Notes: generated by a model from the letters alone, not told the origin. 64,000 nt of DNA from Enterococcus_K sp051713825 (GCF_051713825.1 NZ_JBIOQR010000001.1:2728001-2792000), one strand, 5' to 3'; counted from the stretch's first letter, positions 1-8,376 are shown. Made by a program: numbers and translations.

Positions 1-358
1 CTAAAAATTGATTTTCCTTCAAAAACTCACACCATTGTTTATTGATAAGAATGCCATTGGTTTGAAGCGCATAATGAACACGCACTCTTTTTTTCTGTTT
101 TTGGACAAGGGAAACAATAAAACGAAAATAGTCCAAACCAGCTAGCGTCGGTTCTCCGCCTTGAAAAGCTAATGTTAGTTCATCTCCATCCGCTAAATCC
201 AAAAATATATTTTCAATCATTTGACTAGCAATTTCAGGGGTCATTTTCCCGAAAGAACGAACCTCTCTGTGTGAACTGACATCCGCATAAAAACAATACC
301 TACAGCGAATATTACAGAGTGCTGAGGCAGGCTTGACTAAAACAGAAATATGCTTCAT
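1..358 (-). CDS. Radical SAM protein, anaerobic sulfatase-maturase-like (3' end outside window)
   Basis: Only the first 119 residues are present; the gene runs off the left edge. The N-terminus carries the radical SAM iron-sulfur motif C15-x3-C19-x2-C22 followed by FYAD, and a GGEPT motif near residues 67-71 that contacts S-adenosylmethionine. The opening MKHISVLVKPAS... is typical of anaerobic sulfatase-maturating enzymes and related SPASM proteins, which oxidise a Cys or Ser of a partner enzyme to formylglycine. The SPASM domain and the partner would lie to the left and cannot be checked. A GGAGAG ribosome site precedes the ATG. It is divergent from the small gene and LacI regulator to its right. 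A peptide-modifying radical SAM enzyme is the main alternative. Confidence 0.8.
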   Translation of the reverse strand, partial: MKHISVLVKPASALCNIRCRYCFYADVSSHREVRSFGKMTPEIASQMIENIFLDLADGDELTLAFQGGEPTLAGLDYFRFIVSLVQKQKKRVRVHYALQTNGILINKQWCEFLKENQFL

Positions 359-360
359 TC

Positions 361-757
361 TATTCACTCTCCATCTCTACGAAAATTCTCTGATGTAACA
401 GGAAACCTCTGAATGGGTGTCTTTCAGATTTCCTTTACATTCAGGAAAACACTGGCCTCTTTGTTAGGTTACACAAAGAGCGTTTCAAGTGTCGTAAATC
501 TCATCGAACTTGTTTTCTTTCACTATATGATTTTACCTCTTCAATTGCAAGAGGTACCAAATTATTGATGTACATTAAATGATTGAACATAAGAGGGTCG
601 CTGCATTTTTGGTCTATCAAATCAAAGGAGATGCTATCTTTTACTTTACCTAGCCGCTGTTTTTAGTCAAAAAATCTTTTTGAAATTTATCTCTTGCATT
701 GATACGCGTTTCATAAACTATACTTACTTTGTAACAAAAACAAAGGAGGTCTCATCT
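361..757. promoter_or_regulatory. Divergent intergenic region with three inverted repeats
   Basis: No gene is visible in this 400-base spacer between the radical SAM gene and the small gene/LacI pair. It holds an imperfect hairpin at 394-439 (arms around AGGAAACCTCTGAA and TTCAGATTTCCT), a perfect 8-bp inverted repeat at 457-480 (CTCTTTGT / ACAAAGAG), and a perfect 7-bp dyad at 535-555 (ACCTCTT-7 nt-AAGAGGT). The last is a plausible protein-binding site, possibly for the neighbouring LacI-family regulator, although it lacks the central CG usual in LacI operators. Assignment to any regulator is inference. Confidence 0.4.
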
Positions 758-1033
758 ATGAATACCTATGTCGAAATAACTGATCAGTTGGGTGTCGATT
801 ACTATTATGCACGGCTTTATTTTTCCGGTGACTATCTAACACTTCAAAGTCCACAGGGGTTTTTAAGAAAAAATGTTCAAAAGAAGATTCGCCTCTCTGA
901 AATAACCAATCTTGTGATGGATACTTTCTGGGGCGGCAGACGCATTACCTTTTCTTTTGACAAAGAGGACTATACTTTTTTTGAATCTGGCACAGGTGTG
1001 GTAGACTATTTACAAACGAACTTAAGTCTGTAG
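758..1033 (+). CDS. Small uncharacterised protein upstream of LacI regulator
   Basis: This 91-residue protein is not recognised. I chose the ATG at 758 because AAAGGAGG sits 8 bases before it; a longer reading from 680 has no ribosome site. The sequence is rich in aromatic and beta-prone residues (YYYARLYFSGDYL, then ITFSFDKEDYTFF), has no signal peptide or membrane segment, and looks like a small soluble beta-rich domain. It stops 12 bases before the LacI gene, so the two are almost certainly co-transcribed and may act together, but no function can be read from the sequence. Confidence 0.75.
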   Translation: MNTYVEITDQLGVDYYYARLYFSGDYLTLQSPQGFLRKNVQKKIRLSEITNLVMDTFWGGRRITFSFDKEDYTFFESGTGVVDYLQTNLSL

Positions 1034-1045
1034 GTGAAAAAATAA

Positions 1046-1972
1046 ATGGCAACTATTCATGATATTGCGAAACTAACGGGTTACTCTGCTTCGACCATTT
1101 CTCGTGTACTCAACAACTATCCTTATGTGGACGAAGAAAAACGAGCGCATGTTCAAGCTGTGATGGAAGAATTACATTATATTCCTAACTCTGCCGCGCG
1201 TAATTTGAGTTCTGGAAAAAACAGAAATATCGGTGTTATCCTTCCCTTCGTCAATCATTCTTACTTTGACCAAGTCCTAAATGGAATTACACGAGAAGCC
1301 TTTTTATCCAATTACAAAGTCACGTTACTTCCTACCAATTACGATCCAGAGGTAGAAGAAACTTATCTGAAGCAGTTTGCTGCTAAAGAATTTGATGGGT
1401 TAATCATTACTTCTCGCGCCAACTCAATTGAGCAATTGCTCACCTACCAAAAATATGGGCCGATTGTCTTTTGTGAAGAGCTGAAAGAAACTGAGGTAAG
1501 CTGCGTTTATATTAATCGAAAAGACTCCATCCTTGAAGGGTTGATGCATCTAAAAGAGCAAGGCTTTGATCGTGTTGGTGTGACACTAGGAAGAAGTCGA
1601 AACCTTAGCCAAAATTCAAAAATTACGGTTCAGCTTTGTCACGAAGTTTTCCCGAAATTTAGTAAAGAGGATATTTTTTGGGACTGTTGTTTTTATGAAG
1701 ATGGTTTTCAAGCAGAGAAGTTTTTTACCAAACGAGGCATAGAAGCTGTGTTCTGTAATGGGGATGATGTAGCGGCTGGGATAATACGTGCAAACCCTAA
1801 CAGAAACCGCCAATCGATTGTTGGACGTGACAACCTTTTGACAAGTGAACTCATGCAGTTTTCAACCATCGATCATCAGCTACATCTCTGTGGCAAAACG
1901 GCTTTTCAACAATTTATCGAGAACAAAAAAGAAAAAATAAGTATCCCGTACACCTTTATCAAACGAATATAA
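1046..1972 (+). CDS. LacI-family transcriptional regulator
   Basis: A 308-residue LacI/GalR repressor. Residues 3-22 form the helix-turn-helix (TIHDIAKLTGYSASTISRVL), followed by the hinge helix ending AARNLSS near residue 55. The rest is a periplasmic-binding-protein-like effector domain starting NIGVILPFVNHSYF. It is slightly shorter than the usual 330 residues. Ribosome site AGGTGA precedes the start, and a hairpin terminator follows directly. Family members repress sugar-use genes in response to a sugar or sugar phosphate; the ligand is unknown here. The divergent radical SAM gene and the palindromes between them are the most obvious targets, by position only. Confidence 0.93.
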   Translation: MATIHDIAKLTGYSASTISRVLNNYPYVDEEKRAHVQAVMEELHYIPNSAARNLSSGKNRNIGVILPFVNHSYFDQVLNGITREAFLSNYKVTLLPTNYDPEVEETYLKQFAAKEFDGLIITSRANSIEQLLTYQKYGPIVFCEELKETEVSCVYINRKDSILEGLMHLKEQGFDRVGVTLGRSRNLSQNSKITVQLCHEVFPKFSKEDIFWDCCFYEDGFQAEKFFTKRGIEAVFCNGDDVAAGIIRANPNRNRQSIVGRDNLLTSELMQFSTIDHQLHLCGKTAFQQFIENKKEKISIPYTFIKRI

Positions 1973-1975
1973 TTC

Positions 1976-2020
1976 AAAAAGACGCTACGCGAGAGAACGA
2001 ACTTTAACGTGGCGTCTTTT
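1976..2020 (+). terminator. Rho-independent terminator after LacI gene
   Basis: Arms AAAAGACGCTACG and CGTGGCGTCTTTT pair with one wobble around a 19-base loop and end in a T run. It begins a few bases after the LacI stop codon. Confidence 0.85.
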
Positions 2021-2084
2021 GATGAAAGAAAAGCGTTTGGATTATTGTACTACCCGATAGTTTGGTTTCGAGTCGAGAGTTACT

Positions 2085-2276
2085 TTACTTACGTTTTTCT
2101 ATCGTTGGAAATTCAGTAATCCGTAATTTCGCTCCACCATATGGGACTAAGGCAATCGGTTCTTCTGTTTCATAAGCAACATTGTAAGGAGGTGTATCTG
2201 CTGAATTTTGTTGAATGTTCCAACTTGGGACCTTCCAGCCGGTAGTAGAATAAGAAGAACCTTCAGTAAATAACAA
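2085..2276 (-). pseudogene. C-terminal remnant of a glycoside hydrolase (GH127/DUF1680-like)
   Basis: An open stretch of about 63 codons ends in PIALVPYGGAKLRITEFPTI, which resembles the C-terminal beta-domain of GH127/DUF1680 beta-L-arabinofuranosidase-like enzymes, where a '...PYG-x-x-KLR-x-x-EFP' ending is common. A full enzyme has over 600 residues, so at least nine tenths is missing. The only possible start is a TTG without a ribosome site, and the sequence to its right is AT-rich with no recognisable domain. I read it as the decayed tail of a deleted gene. The family assignment rests on this short motif only. Confidence 0.5.
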
Positions 2277-2365
2277 AAAAATTTGAAGTAATGCGTAACT
2301 AAGAAGTATATCTCTGGGTTTGCTTATTTAGCAATTAGTTGCAAAGCCCTTCCCGACTTTATGCA

Positions 2366-2406
2366 AAATAAAAAACAAGCAGATGTTTGTTTTGCATCCG
2401 CTTGTT
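2366..2406 (-). terminator. Terminator of the MarR/nitroreductase/DUF1304 operon
   Basis: Arms ACAAGCAGATG and CATCCGCTTGT pair around an 8- to 9-base loop; on the minus strand they are followed by TTTTTTATTTT. It lies about 60 bases past the DUF1304 stop. Confidence 0.8.
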
Positions 2407-2464
2407 TGTTATTCATGTAGTATTCATTTCTCCCATTACTTGAAGAGAAAGGTTCTTTGATTGC

Positions 2465-2827
2465 TTACCAAACCAATAGGCTCAACAGCGCAAGCATAGC
2501 AGGCGCCCCTTGTTTTAGGATAATTGATTTGGAGCTAGTGAGTCCGCCATAGATAGCGACGACCACGACAAAGCCTGTGAGAAGGAGGCCTAACTCTACT
2601 TGATTAGTAGAAAACAATAGCGTATAACCTAGTGCTACTGCAATCATCAAGTTGTAAATGCCTTGATTTTTGATTAGCGTCTGAATCGTTTCTTCTTTTA
2701 ATTGATCGATAGAGATACCGAATGTTTCAGCTGTTTTCTTTGAGCTTGGAACAAGACTTTCCAAATAAAAGATATACACGTGTTCAAGCGCTACGAGGCT
2801 ACATAAAATAATCGATAAAATCGTCAT
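2465..2827 (-). CDS. DUF1304 family small membrane protein
   Basis: A 120-residue integral membrane protein with four hydrophobic segments (about residues 1-22, 55-74, 78-95 and 102-120) and a charged loop after the first (SSKKTAETFGISIDQLKEETI). Length, the LEHVYIFYLE motif at the end of helix 1 and the four-helix layout match the DUF1304 family, whose function is unknown. It is the last gene of a three-gene operon, five bases after a nitroreductase and under a MarR regulator. That setting suggests a role in response to a toxic or oxidising compound, which is inference. Confidence 0.85.
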   Translation of the reverse strand: MTILSIILCSLVALEHVYIFYLESLVPSSKKTAETFGISIDQLKEETIQTLIKNQGIYNLMIAVALGYTLLFSTNQVELGLLLTGFVVVVAIYGGLTSSKSIILKQGAPAMLALLSLLVW

Positions 2828-2832
2828 CTAAG

Positions 2833-3459
2833 TTATTTCCATTCTGTTATTTTTTCGATAGGTAAACGAACAGATTCATAGCCAGGCTCCAACGCTTTTC
2901 CGATTGAAAGAATCATAACGGGTTCGTAACGGTCCGGATCCATATCAAAAGCTGCTGCTAGTTGATCTTGTTCAAACCCACCAATTGGGTTTGTATCATA
3001 TCCATGAGCTCGCGCAACAAGCATCAATTGCATCGCTGCCAAACCACCATCGATTTTTATGACGTCGTTCATTTTTTCTGCAGAGAATCCTTTGTAGTAA
3101 GGAACAATCGATTCCAGCTGTTGATTCTTCACTTCTTCGGGCATTTTTCCTTCTGCTACTGCTTGTCCATAGATTTCTTCTGCTAATTCATAACATTTCA
3201 TATCCCCAAAAATCAAAATCATCGCCGAAGAGGTTTCATTTTGTAATGTGTTAAAACGAATCAATGGTTTTAATTTGGCTTTTGCCTCAACAGATTCAGC
3301 GACGACAAAACGCCAAGGCTGCATATTAACGGAAGACGGCGCCAAAGTAGCCTCTGCCAACATTTCTGACATTTCTTCTTTTGAAATCTTCACGGATGAA
3401 TCATAGTTTCTTACAGAGCGACGTCCTTTTAAAATAGTTTCAAAGTTGTTTTCTTTCAT
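2833..3459 (-). CDS. Nitroreductase family protein (FMN-dependent NAD(P)H oxidoreductase)
   Basis: A 208-residue nitroreductase. It starts with the classical FMN-binding region GRRSVRNYDSS near residues 12-22, has the PSSVNMQPWRFVV motif near residues 41-53 that wraps the flavin, and ends with NPIGGF and a conserved C-terminal segment. Such enzymes reduce nitro compounds, quinones or flavins using NAD(P)H as cytoplasmic dimers. The gene follows the MarR regulator by 17 bases with ribosome site AGAGGAG and precedes DUF1304. The MarR partner suggests induction by an electrophile or quinone-like compound. The natural substrate cannot be told from sequence. Confidence 0.92.
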   Translation of the reverse strand: MKENNFETILKGRRSVRNYDSSVKISKEEMSEMLAEATLAPSSVNMQPWRFVVAESVEAKAKLKPLIRFNTLQNETSSAMILIFGDMKCYELAEEIYGQAVAEGKMPEEVKNQQLESIVPYYKGFSAEKMNDVIKIDGGLAAMQLMLVARAHGYDTNPIGGFEQDQLAAAFDMDPDRYEPVMILSIGKALEPGYESVRLPIEKITEWK

Positions 3460-3476
3460 GATAATAGTCTCCTCTT

Positions 3477-3899
3477 TTATTCTTGATGATTATTTTGACA
3501 AAGTCTAGTTAACATCAGACTTAAATTAGTAATTTCTTCTTCGGTAAAGCCCTCAAACAGTTCAGATAATAACCCATTTTTATTTGTATCACACTGCTTA
3601 GTTACGGATGTTCCCAAAGGTGTGGCTTTCACAAGGACTTCCCGATTATTGCGTGGATTGCGTATCCGCTCCACGTATTTTTTTTCTTCAAGAATCTTCA
3701 AATGTCGCGTAATCGCTCCTTGATCAATCTGGATATACTGTTGTAACTCAGTTTGAGGTAACTCCTCATGTTGACTTAAATACACCAGCATGCCATAGCG
3801 AGTCAAACTAAGTCCTGTTTTCTTTTCAAAATTTTGTGTGACCTGATTACCGACTGTTTTCAGAAGCAGCAGTAACTGGCTTGCCTTCGTATTCTGCAT
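3477..3899 (-). CDS. MarR-family transcriptional regulator
   Basis: A 140-residue winged-helix regulator. The central part (TRYGMLVYLSQHEELPQTELQQYIQIDQGAITRHLKILEEKKYVERIRN...NREVLVKAT) is the MarR DNA-binding domain with its wing, flanked by dimerisation helices. I prefer the ATG at 3899, nine bases after GGAG, over an in-frame ATG five codons earlier that would overlap this site. It is first in an operon with a nitroreductase and DUF1304 and directly downstream of a long inverted repeat over its own promoter, the usual layout for autorepression relieved by a small ligand. Confidence 0.92.
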   Translation of the reverse strand: MQNTKASQLLLLLKTVGNQVTQNFEKKTGLSLTRYGMLVYLSQHEELPQTELQQYIQIDQGAITRHLKILEEKKYVERIRNPRNNREVLVKATPLGTSVTKQCDTNKNGLLSELFEGFTEEEITNLSLMLTRLCQNNHQE

Positions 3900-3919
3900 A
3901 GATTTCATCTCCATTCATT

Positions 3920-3975
3920 GTTGACTTGTCAACGATTGATAAGTCAACTATAAAACAAGCCCTCATTTTTAGCAA
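3920..3975 (-). promoter_or_regulatory. MarR operon promoter with overlapping operator palindrome
   Basis: On the minus strand TTGCTA and TATAGT are spaced by 17 bases, a good sigma-A promoter. Overlapping the -10 and the start of transcription is a 29-base inverted repeat at 3920-3948 (GTTGACTTGTC-7 nt-GATAAGTCAAC, 10 of 11 pairs), whose right arm also contains TTGAtaagTCAA. Its position makes it the likely autoregulatory operator of the MarR protein. Confidence 0.75.
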
Positions 3976-3995
3976 AAGATTTGCTCATGGTACTC

Positions 3996-4210
3996 AAAAA
4001 AGAGCGTGGGCCTAACTTTTTTTGTTAGGACACCACGCTCCTAGTGCCCGAATAAATGGTAGGCACAGAAAAAAGCTCATCTGACCTGTATTCCACTTTC
4101 AGCGGCTTCTACGCAAGTCACATGCTAGAGTTGAAGGTGTAAAACATAACGAAGCATGAATGGATGTGGCACAGTACCTACTTTGTTTCTCGGATTTGTC
4201 CCACCCTCTT
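3996..4210 (-). repeat. Modular hairpin repeat, copy A
   Basis: Read on the minus strand this has the module order seen in the other copies: a GTGGGACAAATCC start, a GTAGGTACTGTG...TTTTACA hairpin, a CTTCAACTCTAGCATG... hairpin, a TTTCTGTGCCTACC end with TTTATTCGGG, and a closing terminator hairpin at 4002-4040. It lies just past the histidine kinase stop, so the kinase message would include it as its 3' untranslated region. It is the most diverged of the longer copies. Confidence 0.8.
4001..4041 (-). terminator. Terminator hairpin closing repeat copy A
   Basis: Outer arms GAGCGTGG and CCACGCTC and inner arms CTAAC and GTTAG flank a T-rich loop; on the minus strand six T follow. It would end transcription of the two-component system. 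Confidence 0.8.
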
Positions 4211-4265
4211 ACAGTATCAAAGCTATTTAACCGCGTTAGTGTGTACGGTATATAATCAAGAGCAT

Positions 4266-5282
4266 TCACTCAAGAGGAAAAGAAATGTTGAATTCGATTT
4301 GGTCATCTATTTGTTTGCCAGCAATTGTTCCGTTCATACTCTGAATGAGCGTTTTGGCAATAGAAAGACCTAAGCCGAGATGTCCCTGCTCATTTGGCTC
4401 TTCTTCTGTATAAAATCGCTCAAATAATTGGTTGATATTCGTTGTTTTTACTTTTGCACCATCATTTTTTATCCTGAGTACAAATCGTCCATTTTCGATA
4501 GAGGTTGAAAGCTTCACCCACGTTTCATAATGACGAAACGCATTGCTTGTAAGATTCAGCAAAGCTCTATCCAATTGATACCCATCTATTAAAATCCGAG
4601 AAGTTGTTTGAGTGGTCAGCTGATTAGTTATCTGAATAGGAATGTTTTTCAGGTGACATTCACTTGAAAGATCATCTAAAAAGTCAGTTGCCCATAGATA
4701 ACAATTAACAGATTCTAGGGATAGTTCGATGTCTTCAGGTGTTTCATAGCTCAGATTTAAATTGGACGAGAGCTCCATTAAAATTGACAACTTGTTCTCC
4801 ATTTGTTTGTAACAGCTCATCTTCTCTTCCTCAGTGGTCAATACATTATCCTGTAAAGCCTCGACATACGCGTAAAGTGAAGACAGTGGGGTTTTTAAGT
4901 CATGTGAAATACTGGTGACAAAATTTTTACGTTCTTTCTCAAAAGAATCCTGCTTTTTTTGTTGTTTATACAAAGCCTCTCTCATGTTATCAAATGCAGA
5001 AATGAACCGACCTATTTCATCCGCTGAAGAAGAGTGAATTTTGTTTGTTAGATCCCCCTGCTCTATCCTTTCTACCTCACGAGTTAAATCATCTAGCGGA
5101 AAAATAATTTTCTTTTTGATTAATTGTACAGTATAGATAATTAACAACATAAACGGGCCCGTGATAAGTAGTATAGGAAGAAATAAAATTTTTGAATCCA
5201 TGACTAAAAAAAGAATAAACACGGCTAACAGACAGGAAAGATAACAACTAGTTATTAACTGGTAAATCAGACTTTTTTTCAT
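4266..5282 (-). CDS. Sensor histidine kinase, two transmembrane segments plus HAMP
   Basis: A 338-residue membrane kinase. Two closely spaced helices (about residues 8-28 and 33-55) leave almost no outer loop, so it probably senses within or through the membrane. A HAMP segment follows (LDDLTREVERIEQGDLTNKI), then the dimerisation domain with phospho-acceptor SISHDLKTP near residue 128, the N box NLTSNAFRH, and an ATP-binding lid region GHLGLGLSIAKTLI. Its start overlaps the regulator stop by four bases. The pair lies directly downstream of, and in line with, two ABC exporter modules, so it probably senses an antimicrobial peptide or envelope damage and controls them. That link is inferred from position. 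Confidence 0.93.
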   Translation of the reverse strand: MKKSLIYQLITSCYLSCLLAVFILFLVMDSKILFLPILLITGPFMLLIIYTVQLIKKKIIFPLDDLTREVERIEQGDLTNKIHSSSADEIGRFISAFDNMREALYKQQKKQDSFEKERKNFVTSISHDLKTPLSSLYAYVEALQDNVLTTEEEKMSCYKQMENKLSILMELSSNLNLSYETPEDIELSLESVNCYLWATDFLDDLSSECHLKNIPIQITNQLTTQTTSRILIDGYQLDRALLNLTSNAFRHYETWVKLSTSIENGRFVLRIKNDGAKVKTTNINQLFERFYTEEEPNEQGHLGLGLSIAKTLIQSMNGTIAGKQIDDQIEFNISFPLE

Positions 5283-5974
5283 ACCACTGCACCATCAAAA
5301 CGATAACCAATTCCACGAATAGTTGTGATTTCATGAAGGCTACCTAATTTTTCACGGATTTTTTGAACATGGATAGTTACTGTATTCATATCCCCATATT
5401 CATTGATTCCCCAGACTTGCTCGTATAATTGCGCTTTACTAAAAACCTGCCTAGGATGTTGAAGCAAAAATACAAATAAATCATATTCTTTGGTTGTTAA
5501 TTGAATGGGTGTATTGTCCTTCTTAATCTCACGAGAAAGTAGGTTGATTTCGTAGTCATGAAATTTTAAAACGGCTTGTGCCGATGTGTTTGAAGTGAAG
5601 GTCTCCATTCGTCTAAAAATTGTTTCTATCCGCACAATTAATTCCTTAATAGAAAATGGTTTTGTTAGATAATCATCGGCACCTAGCTTTAGACCCACTA
5701 TACGATCGACTTCTGTCTCTTTTGCACTAATAATTATGACAGGGATTGTAGACGTTTTACGAATCTCCTGTAGAATATCTAATCCGTTTCTATCTGGCAA
5801 CATCAAATCTAATAGTAGAAAGTCGGGTTGAAATCTTTCAAATAGAGACATTGCAGAGTGGCCGTTCCGACAGAGTTCAACTTGACAATGTTCACGCTCA
5901 AGATATTTTTTTATCAGGGTCGCTAAATCTAGCTCGTCTTCAATAACGAGTAATTTCTTTTTCAGTAAATACAT
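5279..5974 (-). CDS. OmpR/PhoB-family response regulator
   Basis: A 231-residue response regulator. The receiver domain (residues 5-120) has the acidic pair ED near residues 12-13, phospho-acceptor Asp in LLLDLMLPD, the Ser/Thr switch in IIISAKE and Lys in LTKPF. The C-terminal winged helix ends TIHVQKIREKLGSLHEITTIRGIGYRF. It starts with ATG after AGGGAGGGAGAG and overlaps the histidine kinase gene by four bases, indicating coupled translation. It follows the ABC permease genes by 64 bases, with no clear terminator between, so it may be read through from the exporter operon. Confidence 0.95.
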   Translation of the reverse strand: MYLLKKKLLVIEDELDLATLIKKYLEREHCQVELCRNGHSAMSLFERFQPDFLLLDLMLPDRNGLDILQEIRKTSTIPVIIISAKETEVDRIVGLKLGADDYLTKPFSIKELIVRIETIFRRMETFTSNTSAQAVLKFHDYEINLLSREIKKDNTPIQLTTKEYDLFVFLLQHPRQVFSKAQLYEQVWGINEYGDMNTVTIHVQKIREKLGSLHEITTIRGIGYRFDGAVV

Positions 5975-6038
5975 TGGCTCTCCCTCCCTATGTCTTTTTA
6001 AACCAGATACTTATTATAACAGGAAGCTAAAGTTAGTA

Positions 6039-6764
6039 TCAACGTACCGTTCTTTTTTTAAAGAGGAAAATTGCCAGAGATAACCCTATCACACCCCATA
6101 AACCTTGAACAAAAAGTCCGAAAGCCGGTTCTAAATATAACGCCTGGCTCTCAACTTGAAAAAGATTCATTGTTGCTAAATCTGGAAGAAAACGCATCGA
6201 TTCAGAAAATGAGAGGAGCATTTTATTTGCTCCTAAAATTAACGGGAAAAAGAGCGCTATTGGGCAGATGAACGACTTAGTAATCAGTACCAGATTTCCT
6301 GCGAATACGCCTAGCATTGACCAACTACAAACGATTGGAATCATATATTTGCTGTAGTTACTAAGTAGGATTGAGACAGTTCCGATAGCTGGAAAATTCA
6401 GCCCAAGTACAATCAGACAAAAAAGGCCTGATAGGATAGCTGAGCTACTTGAAACAAAAAACAAAAGACTCTGTTTGGCGACTATCAGTTTGAAACGTTG
6501 TGGCGTGCTTAATAAGGTGGTTCTTAATGCAGAGTTCAGATACTCTTGACCAACATAGCTAGCTGTTGAGCTGATGATAGCCAGTTGACCTAAGTAAAGA
6601 CAATGAAGACTAATACCTAACAAATGCGCAGATGAAGCTTCTTTGTTGCCAATAATGGCGAAGATAAGTAACGCTACTGGTAGAAATATCGCACTTAGAA
6701 ACCCAAAGAGGGCTCCTTTGAAAGAAATAAATTTAATGAACTCGCTTTGTATGTAGTTAATCAT
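6039..6764 (-). CDS. ABC-2 type exporter permease (second subunit)
   Basis: A 241-residue membrane protein of the ABC-2/BcrB-LanE type with about six helices. I chose the ATG at 6764, preceded by GGAGGG, because it gives the usual start with a short cytoplasmic stretch (MINYIQSEFIKFISFKG) before helix 1. The ATG overlaps the stop of the preceding permease by one base (TAATG), so translation is coupled. With the neighbouring permease and the BcrA-like ATPase it forms a three-gene exporter of the kind used for bacitracin or lantibiotic immunity. The two-component genes follow. The substrate is not determined. Confidence 0.85.
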   Translation of the reverse strand: MINYIQSEFIKFISFKGALFGFLSAIFLPVALLIFAIIGNKEASSAHLLGISLHCLYLGQLAIISSTASYVGQEYLNSALRTTLLSTPQRFKLIVAKQSLLFFVSSSSAILSGLFCLIVLGLNFPAIGTVSILLSNYSKYMIPIVCSWSMLGVFAGNLVLITKSFICPIALFFPLILGANKMLLSFSESMRFLPDLATMNLFQVESQALYLEPAFGLFVQGLWGVIGLSLAIFLFKKRTVR

Positions 6765-7555
6765 TAGAATTTCCCTCCAACCTCTTTTCGACAAAATGCT
6801 ATAAGACCTATACTCCATAGAATCAGTAACCAAGCTAATAACAATAAGCTCCCTTTTACCGGGGCGTGTTTGACCATATCAACAGGCGTTGCACTTAGGA
6901 ATTTTCCTGCGACTATAGGTAAATACTCACGCCATCCCGATTGTGAGCTCCCTTCAAAGGCAAGGAGATAAACCTGTGGAATTAAAAAAAGGAAGGAGAC
7001 CAGTGCTGTTTGACAAACCGAAGCTATGAGATACGATAAAAGCGTTAGGAGTGTCCATTCAACAAGTGAGTAGCCTATAAATTTCCAAGTAATCACACTA
7101 AGCACGACTGGATTCAGTCCTAAGTCTCCTAAGTAAAAATGTGTAACCACTGTTGTTAAATAGATCGATACAAACGAGAGGATCAAAACGCAGATGCCTA
7201 AACAGCTGATTTTTACAAGAAATAATTGAACGCGTCTATTGGCATATAAAAAAGTCCTTCGCAGTTGATGATTTCGATACTCACTTGCCCCAAGAATTCC
7301 TCCTAATACAATCATGGGAAGTAAGCCAAACGGTAACACATCATAAATTCCTAAATATTCCACTGAAGGAAGTGCTTGCGCTAATTCTGGATGAGTCAAA
7401 GGAGAGGCATCTAATCCTAATCGTAGGATATCTTTTGCATTAATCATGGCTAATAACGGTTGGATGAGACAAACGATTACAGCGATTATCCAAACTATTT
7501 TATGGGTGAGCAATTTAATGAATTCCACTTGCATTAGATTGAGGTATTTAGTCAT
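6764..7555 (-). CDS. ABC-2 type exporter permease (first subunit)
   Basis: A 263-residue membrane protein with six predicted helices, beginning with an amphipathic MTKYLNLMQVEFIKLLTHK and a first helix near residues 20-37, as in BcrB/LanE/LanG immunity permeases. Its ATG lies inside the end of the ATPase gene (8-base overlap) and its stop overlaps the next permease start, a tightly coupled operon. A longish soluble loop between helices 1 and 2 (residues 38-80) faces outside in this family. Two different permeases and one ATPase are the usual stoichiometry for lantibiotic immunity transporters; no precursor peptide gene is present. Confidence 0.85.
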   Translation of the reverse strand: MTKYLNLMQVEFIKLLTHKIVWIIAVIVCLIQPLLAMINAKDILRLGLDASPLTHPELAQALPSVEYLGIYDVLPFGLLPMIVLGGILGASEYRNHQLRRTFLYANRRVQLFLVKISCLGICVLILSFVSIYLTTVVTHFYLGDLGLNPVVLSVITWKFIGYSLVEWTLLTLLSYLIASVCQTALVSFLFLIPQVYLLAFEGSSQSGWREYLPIVAGKFLSATPVDMVKHAPVKGSLLLLAWLLILWSIGLIAFCRKEVGGKF

Positions 7556-8261
7556 GGTCCATTCCCCCTGTTAAAGAAAAGAAAACATCTTCCAATGAAT
7601 TTAGACGTTGCTTAACAAATTGCATGGTCCCTGACTCTTTCAATTCTCCTTCATGAATGACGACTACATCATCAGCGATTTCCTCAATTTCTGCTAGAAA
7701 ATGTGAAGACATCAAAATAGTTTTCCCCTCGTCTGCTTGAGATCGAATAAATTTACGAAACCAACGCATGCCCATTGGATCAAGACCGTTTGTCGGCTCA
7801 TCCAAAACAAGATATTGTGGATGGCCAAGCAACGCTCCAGCTAGGCCTAATCGTTGGCCTTCACCTAAGGAAAGTGAACTTAGCTTAGCGCGCCTTTTCT
7901 TTTCTAAACCGGTTAGTTCTAATACTTCATGAATACGGCTTTTGGGAATTTGATTGCTCAGTGTTAATAACCTCAAATGAGTAGTCACTGTTCGAGAAGG
8001 AACCCCTGCTAGCCCATCAAACACTGCACCCACTGCTTGTAATGGATTCTCATAATCAACATAGGATTGATTCCCAAAAGTAGCTGTCCCTGATGAAGCA
8101 AAATCCAATCCCAGCAAAATTCTTAATGTCGAACTTTTTCCAGCACCATTAGGGCCTAAAAAAGCCGTTACTCTTCCTGATTTTGCCTCAAAAGAAAGAT
8201 TTTTCAAAATGGGCTGTCCTTGATGATTTTTGCAAAGATTCTTAATGATAATATTTTTCAT
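7548..8261 (-). CDS. ABC exporter ATP-binding protein, BcrA-like
   Basis: A 237-residue ATPase. Walker A is GPNGAGKSS near residue 34, the signature is LSLGEGQRLGLA, Walker B is YLVLDEP and the switch His is in MSSHF. The order and spacing match drug-resistance ATPases of the BcrA/CcmA group. I place the start at the ATG at 8261, which has GAGGAATCAATT before it; an upstream extension of 46 codons overlaps a terminator and is not protein-like. The signature has E rather than the usual G (LSLGEGQ), a variation that occurs in immunity ATPases. It powers the two permeases encoded downstream. Confidence 0.9.
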   Translation of the reverse strand: MKNIIIKNLCKNHQGQPILKNLSFEAKSGRVTAFLGPNGAGKSSTLRILLGLDFASSGTATFGNQSYVDYENPLQAVGAVFDGLAGVPSRTVTTHLRLLTLSNQIPKSRIHEVLELTGLEKKRRAKLSSLSLGEGQRLGLAGALLGHPQYLVLDEPTNGLDPMGMRWFRKFIRSQADEGKTILMSSHFLAEIEEIADDVVVIHEGELKESGTMQFVKQRLNSLEDVFFSLTGGMDHD

Positions 8262-8376
8262 AATTGATTCCTCCACTCGTTGTTTAGCATCTAGTTTAAA
8301 GGTACCAAAGGAAAATAAACGTCTCATATATAGAAAATAAAGTTTTGATAAAGTCGGGAGAATGCAACCATCCCTC

